A stretch of DNA of 64,000 bases, taken from the NCBI RefSeq assembly GCF_002760435.1, contig NZ_AUUU01000027.1, positions 1-64,000 of the forward strand, in the 5' to 3' direction. How positions within the stretch are numbered: position 1 is the first letter of the stretch; every line of letters starts with the position of its first letter. The notes beneath the pieces were generated by a model. The model was given only the letters and a program-made list of their open reading frames with translations, was not told where the DNA came from and did not search any database. The translations under genes were made by a program, and so were the position numbers. This stretch comes from Clostridium sp. LS. Its GTDB lineage: Bacteria > Bacillota > Clostridia > Clostridiales > Clostridiaceae. Below are positions 48,685 to 57,631 of the stretch, one piece after another.

Positions 48685-50769
48685 ATGGCTAAGAAAATAA
48701 AAAAGTCTCAGATTTTAAGACATTGCATGCAAGTAATAATGTTCTTATTATTGCCAGGTTTATATGCAATGACTTTTAGTGAATTAAGAACAGTATATGA
48801 AATGATTATTAAAGGAAACTTTAATTTTCTTCAAGCACTGCCAAGTTTAGTAGAATTTGTAGCAGTAATGTTTTTAACCATAATAGCAGGAAGATGGTTT
48901 TGTGGCTGGATGTGTGCTTTTGGAGCCTATAATGATTTGATCTATTTTATCTCCAAAAAGATATTTAAGAGTAAATTTAAAGTAAATGAAAAAGTTGATT
49001 CTATACTCAAATATGCAAAATATGTAGTATTGATATTCATAATAATTATTTCCTGGACAATAGGAAGTAATATTTTAGAAAGCACAAGTCCTTGGGATGT
49101 GTTTGGGCAAATAACTAATATATCGACTGTTATTTCTAATCTTCTTATTGGACTTGTATTATTAGCTTTAATTACCATAGGAGCATTCTTTGTTGAAAGA
49201 TTTTTCTGTAGATATTTATGCCCTTTAGGCGCTGTATTTTCAATAATTTCTAAGATTGGAATAACAAAAATTAATAAACCAAAAGCTGATTGTGGCAAAT
49301 GCAGAGCTTGTACAATAAATTGTTCAATGGGATTACAACTTTATAAGGTTGATAAAGTTAAAGGCGGAGATTGTATAAACTGCTTAAAGTGTACAGAAGT
49401 TTGCCCAAGAAATAATGCTAATGCAAACATACTTGGACAAGATCTAAATGCTGCATTAACTGGATCTGTGGCAATGGCTGCAATGTTAGGTGTTTATGGA
49501 TTTACAAACTTTGGGGTTGACGCATTAACTAAGGCTGGAATAATTTCTAATGATAGTGCAGTTTCTAGTAGTGAAGCTTCAAATGATTTAACTGCAGCTA
49601 ATGCTTCACAAAAGTATAAAGATGGAACATATACTGGAAGCGGTCAAGGTTTTAATGGAGGAACAACTAAAGTTTCTATTACAATAGCTGATGGAAAAAT
49701 ATCAAAGATAGATATTTTATCAAATGGAGATGACCATCAATATTTTGAAAGAGCATGTGGAATAATAACTAAAGAAATACTGTCAAAGCAATCAAGCGAT
49801 GTTGATATAGTTTCAGGAGCTACTTATAGTTCTAAAGGAATAATAAGTGCAGTGAAGGATGCATTAAGACAAGCATCTAACACTGATTCAGACAGTGATA
49901 CTTCTAACAATAGCAATGAAACTAAAGATCAAGTAGCAGCTTCAGCTCCAGAAGCAAGTTCAAAAGATAAAACTTCATCAGATGCAGGAGATAGTGTTAA
50001 GGTAACAGCTTCGAAATTTAAAGATGGAACATATACAGGCACTGGAACAGGCTTTGAAGGTGGAACAACTAAAATGTCTGTTACTATAGCTAATGGAAAA
50101 ATGACTAGTATTAAAACTTTATCTTATGGGGATACTCCAGAGTTTTACCAAAAAGCGTCAGGTGTTCTAATAAATGAAATGCTTTCAACCCAATCAACAG
50201 CTGTGGATACAGTTTCGGGAGCTACTTTTAGTTCAAGGGGAATAATAGGGGCAGTTAGAAATGCATTAAATCAAGCAGGTGTTTTAGATTCAGGCAGCAA
50301 TGCTAGCAGTACAGCTTCTAGTGATAATGCGTCTAAGGGCGAACCAACAACACCACCGCTAGTGGCAAACTCAAAAAGTACTCCACCGCCAGTTTCAGAA
50401 CAAACAGGTGCAACACCGCCTCCAGTGGTAAATCAAAAAGGGACATCTTCTAGCTCAACAGCAGGTCAAGGAGGTACAAGTTCAAGTGGAACTAGCAAGG
50501 GCCAATATAAAGATGGAACTTATACTGGTAGCGGATCAGGCTTTGGAGGCACAACTAAAATTTCTGTTACTATATCTAACGGGAAGATAGTAAGTATAAG
50601 TACTATATCAAATGAAGATACTTCAAGATATTATAACAGAGCTATAGGAACAATAACAAACAGTGTAATTTCAAAGCAATCAGCTTCTGTAGATACCGTG
50701 TCTGGCGCAACATATAGCAGTAACGGTATAATTGAGGCAATAAGAAATGCTTTGAGCCAAGCAAAATAA
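48685..50769 (+). CDS. NapH-like 4Fe-4S membrane protein with three FMN-binding domains
   Basis: A 694-residue protein. About five membrane helices (15-190) carry two CX3CP-like pairs (Cys73/Cys77 and Cys175/Cys179). Two 4Fe-4S clusters follow (Cys203, 206, 209, 213 and Cys230, 233, 236, 240), then a hydrophobic segment near 258-276. Outside are three FMN-binding domains (about 310-395, 445-530 and 607-692) joined by Ser/Thr/Pro-rich linkers. Each domain has VSGAT with a flavinylated Thr expected at 380, 514 and 676. It likely carries electrons from the membrane outward. ATG 48685 follows AAGGAG. ApbE is encoded just upstream. Confidence 0.88.
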   Translation: MAKKIKKSQILRHCMQVIMFLLLPGLYAMTFSELRTVYEMIIKGNFNFLQALPSLVEFVAVMFLTIIAGRWFCGWMCAFGAYNDLIYFISKKIFKSKFKVNEKVDSILKYAKYVVLIFIIIISWTIGSNILESTSPWDVFGQITNISTVISNLLIGLVLLALITIGAFFVERFFCRYLCPLGAVFSIISKIGITKINKPKADCGKCRACTINCSMGLQLYKVDKVKGGDCINCLKCTEVCPRNNANANILGQDLNAALTGSVAMAAMLGVYGFTNFGVDALTKAGIISNDSAVSSSEASNDLTAANASQKYKDGTYTGSGQGFNGGTTKVSITIADGKISKIDILSNGDDHQYFERACGIITKEILSKQSSDVDIVSGATYSSKGIISAVKDALRQASNTDSDSDTSNNSNETKDQVAASAPEASSKDKTSSDAGDSVKVTASKFKDGTYTGTGTGFEGGTTKMSVTIANGKMTSIKTLSYGDTPEFYQKASGVLINEMLSTQSTAVDTVSGATFSSRGIIGAVRNALNQAGVLDSGSNASSTASSDNASKGEPTTPPLVANSKSTPPPVSEQTGATPPPVVNQKGTSSSSTAGQGGTSSSGTSKGQYKDGTYTGSGSGFGGTTKISVTISNGKIVSISTISNEDTSRYYNRAIGTITNSVISKQSASVDTVSGATYSSNGIIEAIRNALSQAK

Positions 50770-50872
50770 TAAACTAGAAAGAGACTACAGCTAAAAAAAG
50801 TTATTTGGAGAGTTAAGATATAAGAATATATATATATAGAAGGTTTGGGATACTGAAAAAGGGGGCAAAGGT

Positions 50873-51027
50873 ATGTTAAGTTTGATAAAACCATCTGCTC
50901 TTAAAAGAGGGGGGAAAATAGCGACAGTAAGTTTGTTTCGGGGTGGTGCTGGAGATAAAGAAATGGAATAGTTTTTGGTAAACCATATGACAACAAATAT
51001 TATGAAGAATATAAGAACGTAATTTGA
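50873..51027 (+). pseudogene. Remnant of an S66 (LD-carboxypeptidase-like) peptidase gene
   Basis: An ATG preceded by a GGGGGCAAAGG site opens a frame reading LIKPSALKRGGKIATVS, matching the N-terminus of S66 peptidases, and stops at 50971. Immediately after, another frame reads VFGKPYDNKYYEEYKNVI and stops at 51027, matching a C-terminal segment of the same family. Everything between, normally about 250 residues, is missing. It is the scar of an internal deletion plus frameshift. Confidence 0.7.
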
Positions 51028-51072
51028 AAATTAAAATATTAATTTTTTTAAAATTCAGCATAATACAAGCAG

Positions 51073-51110
51073 GAAAAGTGGCTGTATCAATTTTGATACA
51101 GCCACTTTTG
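51073..51110 (+). terminator. Terminator after the S66 remnant
   Basis: A perfect hairpin, AAAAGTGGCTGTATCA / TGATACAGCCACTTTT, probably the original terminator of the decayed gene. It now ends read-through from the redox operon. Confidence 0.92.
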
Positions 51111-51177
51111 TACATCTTTATATGGATAATAAAGTTGTTATATCCTTGATATAGTAATTCTTGCGTTCACGGCCATA

Positions 51178-51233
51178 TTCTCAGCGAATTCTCAGTTTAG
51201 ATTAAGGGAGTATTAAGGCTGCCTTGCTATAAT
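51178..51233 (+). promoter_or_regulatory. Four-half-site operator and promoter of the second redox gene
   Basis: TTCTCAG (51178), TTCTCAG (51189), TTAAG (51202) and TTAAG (51213), then TATAAT at 51228. Spacing (11, 13, 11, then 15 to the -10) is exactly that of the apbE operator. Confidence 0.78.
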
Positions 51234-51353
51234 TCAATTAATGAAGAAATTAAAAAATAGAAGATAATGAAATGAAAATAAGCTTTCTATTGAAAGTTAA
51301 TCAGAAAAAATTCATTATCGCTAAATATAGAGATTTACAGAAGGAGAATGAAT

Positions 51354-52538
51354 ATGACTAAGAAAATGAAGAAATCGCAGATTTTAAGACATGGAGTACA
51401 ATTAGTTTTATTTTTTGTAATGCCAGGCCTATATTCTATGGTTTTCAGTGAATTAAGAACTGTATATCAAATGATTATTAATGGAAATTTTAATTTTATT
51501 GCAGCATTTCCAAGTTTAGTGGAATTTACAGCGATTATGCTTTTAACAATAGTAATGGGTAGATGGTTTTGTGGTTGGTTATGTGCTTTTGGAGCTTATA
51601 ATGATTTTGTTTATTTCATATCAAAAAAAATATTTAAATCTAAATTTAAAGTAGATGAAAAAGTTGATTCAGCACTTAAGTATGTGAAATATGTGATTCT
51701 TGTATTTATAATAATTATTTCTTGGACTATGGGAAGTAAAATATTAGAAAGTACAAGTCCTTGGGATGCTTTTGGACAAATAACTGATGTATCTACAATT
51801 TTCTCAAGTTTAATAATAGGATTAATTCTTTTAGTCTTAATTACAATAGGTGCAGCGTTTATTGAAAGATTTTTCTGCAGATACTTATGTCCTTTAGGAG
51901 CCATATTTGCTATAATATCTAAAATTGGAATAGTAAAAATTAATAAACCTAAAGCAGATTGCGGTAAGTGTAGAGCTTGCACAATGAACTGTTCAATGGG
52001 ATTACAGCTTTATAAGGTAGATAGTGTTAAAGGTGGAGATTGTATTAATTGCTTAAAATGTACTGAAGTATGTTATAGAAATAATGCTAATGTAAATGTT
52101 CTTGGCAGAGATCTAGATGCTAAATTAACAGGATCAGTTGCAATGGCTACATTCTTAGGTATATATGGTCTTACTAATTTTGGTGGAAATGCAGTAACTA
52201 AGTCTGGAATAGCAGCAAATAGTAATACAATTTCAAGTAGTGTAAATTCAGAAAATAGTCCTTCACAAACTTATAAAGATGGAACATATACAGGTACTGG
52301 AACAGGTTATAGGGGAGGAACAACTAAAGTTTCTGTTACGATAGCTAATGGAAAAATAACTAATATAGAAACTATATCTAATGAAGATACTCCAAAGTTT
52401 TATCAAAGAGTTGAAGGAACTATAACAAAAAGTATAATCTCAAAGCAATCAACATCAGTAGACACAGTTTCAGGAGCTACTTTTAGTTCAAAAGGGATTA
52501 TAAGTGCTGTAGCCAGTGCCTTAAGCCAGGCAAAATAA
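51354..52538 (+). CDS. NapH-like 4Fe-4S membrane protein with one FMN-binding domain
   Basis: A 394-residue paralogue of the protein at 48685, highly similar over the membrane and Fe-S parts (CGWLCAFGAYND; CRYLCPLGA; CGKCRACTMNC; CINCLKCTEVC). It has one C-terminal FMN-binding domain (about 305-392) with the VSGAT flavinylation motif. After the last cluster cysteine it has Tyr where the paralogue has Pro. ATG 51354 is chosen for 7-base spacing from AAGGAG. It has its own promoter and should depend on the same ApbE. Confidence 0.88.
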   Translation: MTKKMKKSQILRHGVQLVLFFVMPGLYSMVFSELRTVYQMIINGNFNFIAAFPSLVEFTAIMLLTIVMGRWFCGWLCAFGAYNDFVYFISKKIFKSKFKVDEKVDSALKYVKYVILVFIIIISWTMGSKILESTSPWDAFGQITDVSTIFSSLIIGLILLVLITIGAAFIERFFCRYLCPLGAIFAIISKIGIVKINKPKADCGKCRACTMNCSMGLQLYKVDSVKGGDCINCLKCTEVCYRNNANVNVLGRDLDAKLTGSVAMATFLGIYGLTNFGGNAVTKSGIAANSNTISSSVNSENSPSQTYKDGTYTGTGTGYRGGTTKVSVTIANGKITNIETISNEDTPKFYQRVEGTITKSIISKQSTSVDTVSGATFSSKGIISAVASALSQAK

Positions 52539-52643
52539 TTAGTTTTTAGGTGAGTAATTTATAATTAAGTTAATCACTTGTAGATTGTTTATTTGTTAGA
52601 TCAATCAAATAGGTTTAAATTTAATAGTGAAAAGGAAACTGTT

Positions 52644-52680
52644 GAGGGCATAAACAAAAGGTTTATGCCCTCATATTTTA
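52644..52680 (+). terminator. Terminator after the second redox gene
   Basis: GAGGGCATAAAC pairs with GTTTATGCCCTC with a 5-base loop, then a short T-rich tail. Confidence 0.85.
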
Positions 52681-52865
52681 TATAATGGCAAATTAGAGAA
52701 GATTGATGAATAAAAACAAATATAAAATATTTAAGTTTATTTCTAATTTAAAAGGATAAGAATATTATAAAAATCTTGATTATGTCATTGTAATTAAAAT
52801 ATATTGTTATATATTCAGAGTATATGGTAGGAAGTATTAAAATAACCTTAATTTTCATTATTTAT

Positions 52866-52894
52866 TTGAAGAAAAAGTAAAAATAAGGTATAAT
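52866..52894 (+). promoter_or_regulatory. SigA promoter of the exopolysaccharide operon
   Basis: TTGAAG (52866-52871) and TATAAT (52889-52894) are 17 bp apart. The transcript would have a leader of about 220 nt before the ATG at 53121. GTAAAAG near 52900 could pair with CTTTTAC near 52986, but no known riboswitch class was recognised. Confidence 0.7.
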
Positions 52895-53120
52895 ATGGGG
52901 TAAAAGCCACAAAAGATAGTGACTTAAATATGGATTTAAATATTTAATAAATAGCACAGGGTTTCAAAGTATTTTACTTTAGGCACCTTTTACATATGTG
53001 GTAATTTCCATAATTTAAATAAATTAAAGTTTGATTTTAAAAACTTAAAATATATAATACTTAGTGGATAATTAAAGCAATAAATGAATTTTATTATAAA
53101 TTTGTAATTTGAGGTGAATA

Positions 53121-55721
53121 ATGAAGAGAAAAATTATCGCTACTATAATTTTGCTTGCAAGCATATTAGCAGGAGGTTATTTATATAAAAACTATAGTAT
53201 AAAGACAAATTCAGGTAAATTAATTTTAAATGAAAAGAGTGCATATGATGCCTCAAAAGAAATTGGAGCAGCATTAAACTCATTTGATAGCAGTAATAAG
53301 GCAAAGGTTATTACAAATGTCAATACATTATCTAATATAGTATCATTGTCTTTTGAGGGTATTAGTGATCGTGATACTATGCAGAAAATAACCGAAATGT
53401 TAGACAAGTATGGGATTAAGGCAACGTTTTTTATACCAGGAATTAAAGCAGCAGAGGATTCTGATACAGTAGAGATGCTTCAAAAAAATGGACATGAAAT
53501 AGGGAACGGGACTCTAAACTGGAAAAAGAATATGCAGGATTTGCCGTCAGAAGATTTAGTAACTGATTTTTGCAGAACTAACAACATTTTAAAATCAATA
53601 ACAGGTAAAGATCCAACCTTATTAAAATGCAATTCAACTATTTATAATGATAATATTTTAGAAGCCGCATATGCTGCAGGGACTAAATATGTTGTTAATA
53701 GTGATCATTATATAAGTTATCAAAGTTTTAAAAATTATGATCAAGCATATCAGTATTTAAAAAATTTAAAAAATGGAACAATAATTTCTATAAAATTAGA
53801 AGGAGTTCTTGATAGCAGTGAGTATGGGAAAAAAAGAGTTGAGGAAAAGCCAGCAATAGACAAACAAGCAAGTATAAATGATATTAATATTGATGGAGAA
53901 AAGAAAATTGATATTACACAAATTGTAGAATGGCTTTTAAAATCAATAAATGAACAAAATAGGATTGTTGTTAAAGTATCCGATCTTGGGAGTGATGAGG
54001 AGGGATACGATAAATCATTATATTTCCTAAACAATGATGGAGATAGTATAAATACTAAAACAAGAAATAAAATAAATAGCTCTAATGGTAAATTAAATGA
54101 AAATAATATAACCTCAAATAAAGAATTAAATAAAAAAAATAAGTCTAATACAGACTCTATAAACTTTCAAGAGTTAATAGAAAAAAATAATGGAAATCAA
54201 GCACCAGTTATTTCACGATTTTTTACTACTCAAAAAGCCTTAACATATACGTTTAGAGGATTAAGTAATGAAGCGTGTTTAGATAAAGTGTTAGAAAAAC
54301 TTGATAAAATGAATGCAAAGGGAACATTCTTTGTAACAAAGGAAGAAATACTAAAATATCCAGAGCGAATAAATAAAATCTTAAGTAAAGGTCATGAAAT
54401 CGGTAATGGAGGAATAACGAATAGTTCAGCTATATTAAATAAATCAACGGAAGAAATCTGCAAAGAAATTTATGATGTAGATAAATTACTAAAAGATAAA
54501 GGAATAACTACAAATGCATATATGCCAGGATATGGATATACAAATCCTAAAATTAGGGAAGCTTTATCCGCGGTAACGAATATACCATCTTTAAAAAATT
54601 ATGAGTTATTTACTTATACAAAGAACCCTATTATTAATAAATATAAAGGAATGGCTGCTGAAGAGATCGTTCCAGATTACTTTAATACAGAATCATATCT
54701 ATCACTTAGAATGGGTGATATAGTTTATTTTAGATTAGATTCTAATTTGTTTGAGAGCAATGATGTGATTGCAAATATAATAGAGTTGTTAACTAAGAAT
54801 TATGTTAAAAATGGTTATGTTAACAAAATTGATACGGAAACAAAATCCTACAATTTAACTCTAAAGCCATTAGGATATTCAGTAGTAACATTAAATAATT
54901 TACAAAATACCATTGAAACACCAACACAGTTAGGAAGATACAAAATTTTAGATAATTTAGTTCCTATGAAAAAAAGGACTGAAGCCGATGCAATAGAAGT
55001 AATGAAAAAGAATTATATAGGAAATAGTGATGTAGATTTAGGTAACTTTAACACAACTGAAAAAAACTATCTTGATAAAAAAGGAACAATTAATACAAAT
55101 GGAGAAAATGTTATATTTTTTACTTTTGACGACTGGGGAGGAGATCCTGAAATAAATGAAATACTTAATGTACTAAATAAACATAATGTGCATGCAACCT
55201 TTTTTGTAATAGCAAAATATGCAGATGTTAATAGTGGCATATCCAATGCAAATCCAAATCTACTTAGAACTATTGCTATAAACGGCAATGACATTGGAAG
55301 TCACAATTATAATCATGAGCTTTTAGGAACTGATGTACAAGCGCTTCAAGAATCTTTAGTTAAATCTTATAATGTTATGGAAAGTGTAGTGGGAGATTTA
55401 AATTCCTTAAAACCATATTTTAGACCACCTACCCTATATTTAAGTAAGCAAGGGTTAGAGTCTGTTTTTGAAAGCGGCTATAAATATTCTATTAGCGGAA
55501 ATATAACAACTCATGATTATGAAAAGACTTCTGCACAGGAAATAGTTAATTATATTGAGAATGGATTAGTTAAGAATACAGGTAATATAGTTGTAATGCA
55601 TATGAATGATCAAGCTTATTATACTGCAGAAGCGCTAGATATATTCTTAACTAAAAATGAAAAAGGCCTGTATGGAGAAAAATATAAAATTGCGAAATTA
55701 AGTGATTACTTAGAAAAATAA
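53121..55721 (+). CDS. Exported polysaccharide deacetylase with three NodB-like domains
   Basis: An 866-residue protein with an N-terminal membrane anchor or signal (5-22). Three NodB-type barrels follow: domain 1 (about 72-235, SLSFEG in place of TFDD), domain 2 (about 370-550, TYTFRG) and domain 3 (about 660-865). Domains 1 and 2 keep the GHEIGNG strand but lack metal ligands, so they look inactive. Domain 3 has Asp670/Asp671 in TFDDWG and His728-x3-His732, the metal site of active deacetylases, plus RPPTLYLS. It probably removes acetyl groups from an extracellular amino-sugar polymer. It is first in a four-gene operon. Confidence 0.87.
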   Translation: MKRKIIATIILLASILAGGYLYKNYSIKTNSGKLILNEKSAYDASKEIGAALNSFDSSNKAKVITNVNTLSNIVSLSFEGISDRDTMQKITEMLDKYGIKATFFIPGIKAAEDSDTVEMLQKNGHEIGNGTLNWKKNMQDLPSEDLVTDFCRTNNILKSITGKDPTLLKCNSTIYNDNILEAAYAAGTKYVVNSDHYISYQSFKNYDQAYQYLKNLKNGTIISIKLEGVLDSSEYGKKRVEEKPAIDKQASINDINIDGEKKIDITQIVEWLLKSINEQNRIVVKVSDLGSDEEGYDKSLYFLNNDGDSINTKTRNKINSSNGKLNENNITSNKELNKKNKSNTDSINFQELIEKNNGNQAPVISRFFTTQKALTYTFRGLSNEACLDKVLEKLDKMNAKGTFFVTKEEILKYPERINKILSKGHEIGNGGITNSSAILNKSTEEICKEIYDVDKLLKDKGITTNAYMPGYGYTNPKIREALSAVTNIPSLKNYELFTYTKNPIINKYKGMAAEEIVPDYFNTESYLSLRMGDIVYFRLDSNLFESNDVIANIIELLTKNYVKNGYVNKIDTETKSYNLTLKPLGYSVVTLNNLQNTIETPTQLGRYKILDNLVPMKKRTEADAIEVMKKNYIGNSDVDLGNFNTTEKNYLDKKGTINTNGENVIFFTFDDWGGDPEINEILNVLNKHNVHATFFVIAKYADVNSGISNANPNLLRTIAINGNDIGSHNYNHELLGTDVQALQESLVKSYNVMESVVGDLNSLKPYFRPPTLYLSKQGLESVFESGYKYSISGNITTHDYEKTSAQEIVNYIENGLVKNTGNIVVMHMNDQAYYTAEALDIFLTKNEKGLYGEKYKIAKLSDYLEK

Positions 55722-55744
55722 GATATATATTAGGGGAGCGATAT

Positions 55745-57631
55745 ATGAATGTAAAACAAGGGATATTAAAAAATAATAAAGTTAAAGTTGAGGATGTTCT
55801 TTTAAATCCTCGTAAAGATAGAAGGTTGTTAGCAAATGTTCCTGATAAAGAATCAATAAGAACTACGGTTGATCGCAGAGGTAAACGAGTATTAGGTGAA
55901 TACGATGGGGATCCTAATTTATTTATAAAGAGTAAACAGGCCGGAATAAGATATGTAATGCAAACTGATGTTAAAGTAATATGTAAAAACAAAAAAGATA
56001 GTGATACATTTACCGTTGAATCAGTTGATGTTTCAACTACAGGAATCCTTTTAAGATTAAAGGATAAGGAACAATTAGATATAATAAGTAAGGCTGATAA
56101 CATTAAATTAAAATTTAGAGTACTGCCTGGTTCTATGCCGGAAGGGTATGAAATGAATGTTAACATTAGTGGTAAAAAAGTTAGAGAGACTATAGCTGAA
56201 AATGGTGAAATAACATGTGGCATAGAGTTTATTGACAGCTTAGCTGAGTACTCTAATAGAAAAAAAGATAGATATTTATTAGCCGCTTCGAGTCTACTAT
56301 TATTATTTATAAGTATAGTCGTAATATTAATGCGTGCCGAAAGTGTTATATACTATAAATTTAATAAATCCATATATACATATAGCATTATTGCAGCTGT
56401 ATTCTTATTAAGTAGATATTTATTTGGTGTTTTATACAAGCCTATACCTATAGACGTTGATTATACTCCAGGTGTAACAGTCATCATTCCTTGTTTTAAT
56501 GAAGAGGAATGGATAGAGAACACAATTTTAAGTTGTATTAACCAAGATTATCCCATTGATAAGTTGGAAGTAATAGTTGTAGATGATTATTCTAATGATA
56601 ATTCTGTAGAGCAAATTAAAAGTACTATAGATAAATTAAATAAGGAAGCAGAGAGGTTCGATGCTCCAAGACGGGTGAAATATTTTGTTCAAGAAAAAAA
56701 CTCGGGTAAAAGAGATGCACTTTGCAGAGGTGTTTTGGAAGCAAAGCATGATTTAGTTGTATTTGTTGATTCAGATAGTTTTTTGGATCCTTTTGCAATA
56801 AGAAATTTGGTCCAACCTTTTAAAGATCCTAAAATGGGGGGAGTAGCAGGCAGGACGGATGTTGCCAATACTTACACAAATGCATTAACTAAAATGCAGT
56901 CTGTTAGGTATTATATTGCTTTTAGAATTATGAAAGCGGCAGAAGCTTATTTTGATGCAGTTACTTGTTTATCTGGACCATTATCGTGCTATAAAAAGCA
57001 GATAGTTATTGATCATATGGATGAGTGGTTAAATCAAAGATTTTTAGGTCAAAAGGCAACCTTTGGTGATGATAGAGCTATGACTAATTTTGTATTAAGG
57101 AATTATAGGACCAGTTATCAAGATACAGCAATTTGTGCTACTGTCGTACCAAATAATTATAAGGTATTCCTTAAACAGCAAATGAGATGGAAGAGATCAT
57201 GGCTAAGAGAATCAATTATTGCAGGAAAGTTTATGTGGAAAAAGGAACCTTTTATGGCTGGCTTCTTTTATATGGGAGTGCTTGTACCTATTGCTGCACC
57301 GGTGATAGTAACATACAATTTATTCTACGTGCCAATTGTACATAGGATATTTCCTACTACGTTTCTTATTGGGTTATTGATGATGGCATTATTGATGAGT
57401 TTTGCACAGATGTTTTTTAGAAGAAGCACTACCTGGATTTTTGGAATGTTATTTTGTATTTACTATGAGGCTGTATTACTTTGGCAAATGCCTATAGCAT
57501 GGGTAACGTTTTGGAAATCAACTTGGGGAACACGAATGACTCCAAGTGATATAGAAGCTAAGAGAAAAAAAGAACAAAGAAAAATGTCTAATATGTTAAG
57601 AAGAAAAGGAGGAAAAATAAATGAAGAATAA
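55745..57631 (+). CDS. Membrane GT2 polysaccharide synthase with PilZ-like domain
   Basis: A 628-residue protein. A PilZ-like domain (about 60-165) has DVSTTG (95-100), but at the usual RxxxR place it reads QAGIR; an RKDRR lies earlier at 23-27. Two membrane helices (178-197, 213-231) come next. The GT2 domain has Asp280/281, DSD (342-344), GDDR (441-444) and QQMRW (478-482), followed by C-terminal helices. GDDR and QQxRW with RESII are close to hyaluronan/chitin-oligomer synthases, so the polymer probably contains GlcNAc. Control by c-di-GMP is likely but the binding motif is incomplete. Confidence 0.85.
   Translation: MNVKQGILKNNKVKVEDVLLNPRKDRRLLANVPDKESIRTTVDRRGKRVLGEYDGDPNLFIKSKQAGIRYVMQTDVKVICKNKKDSDTFTVESVDVSTTGILLRLKDKEQLDIISKADNIKLKFRVLPGSMPEGYEMNVNISGKKVRETIAENGEITCGIEFIDSLAEYSNRKKDRYLLAASSLLLLFISIVVILMRAESVIYYKFNKSIYTYSIIAAVFLLSRYLFGVLYKPIPIDVDYTPGVTVIIPCFNEEEWIENTILSCINQDYPIDKLEVIVVDDYSNDNSVEQIKSTIDKLNKEAERFDAPRRVKYFVQEKNSGKRDALCRGVLEAKHDLVVFVDSDSFLDPFAIRNLVQPFKDPKMGGVAGRTDVANTYTNALTKMQSVRYYIAFRIMKAAEAYFDAVTCLSGPLSCYKKQIVIDHMDEWLNQRFLGQKATFGDDRAMTNFVLRNYRTSYQDTAICATVVPNNYKVFLKQQMRWKRSWLRESIIAGKFMWKKEPFMAGFFYMGVLVPIAAPVIVTYNLFYVPIVHRIFPTTFLIGLLMMALLMSFAQMFFRRSTTWIFGMLFCIYYEAVLLWQMPIAWVTFWKSTWGTRMTPSDIEAKRKKEQRKMSNMLRRKGGKINEE

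Noticed and set aside
52900-53120. c-di-GMP riboswitch in the leader of the polysaccharide operon
   Set aside because: Attractive by context, but the conserved aptamer blocks of neither known class could be found.
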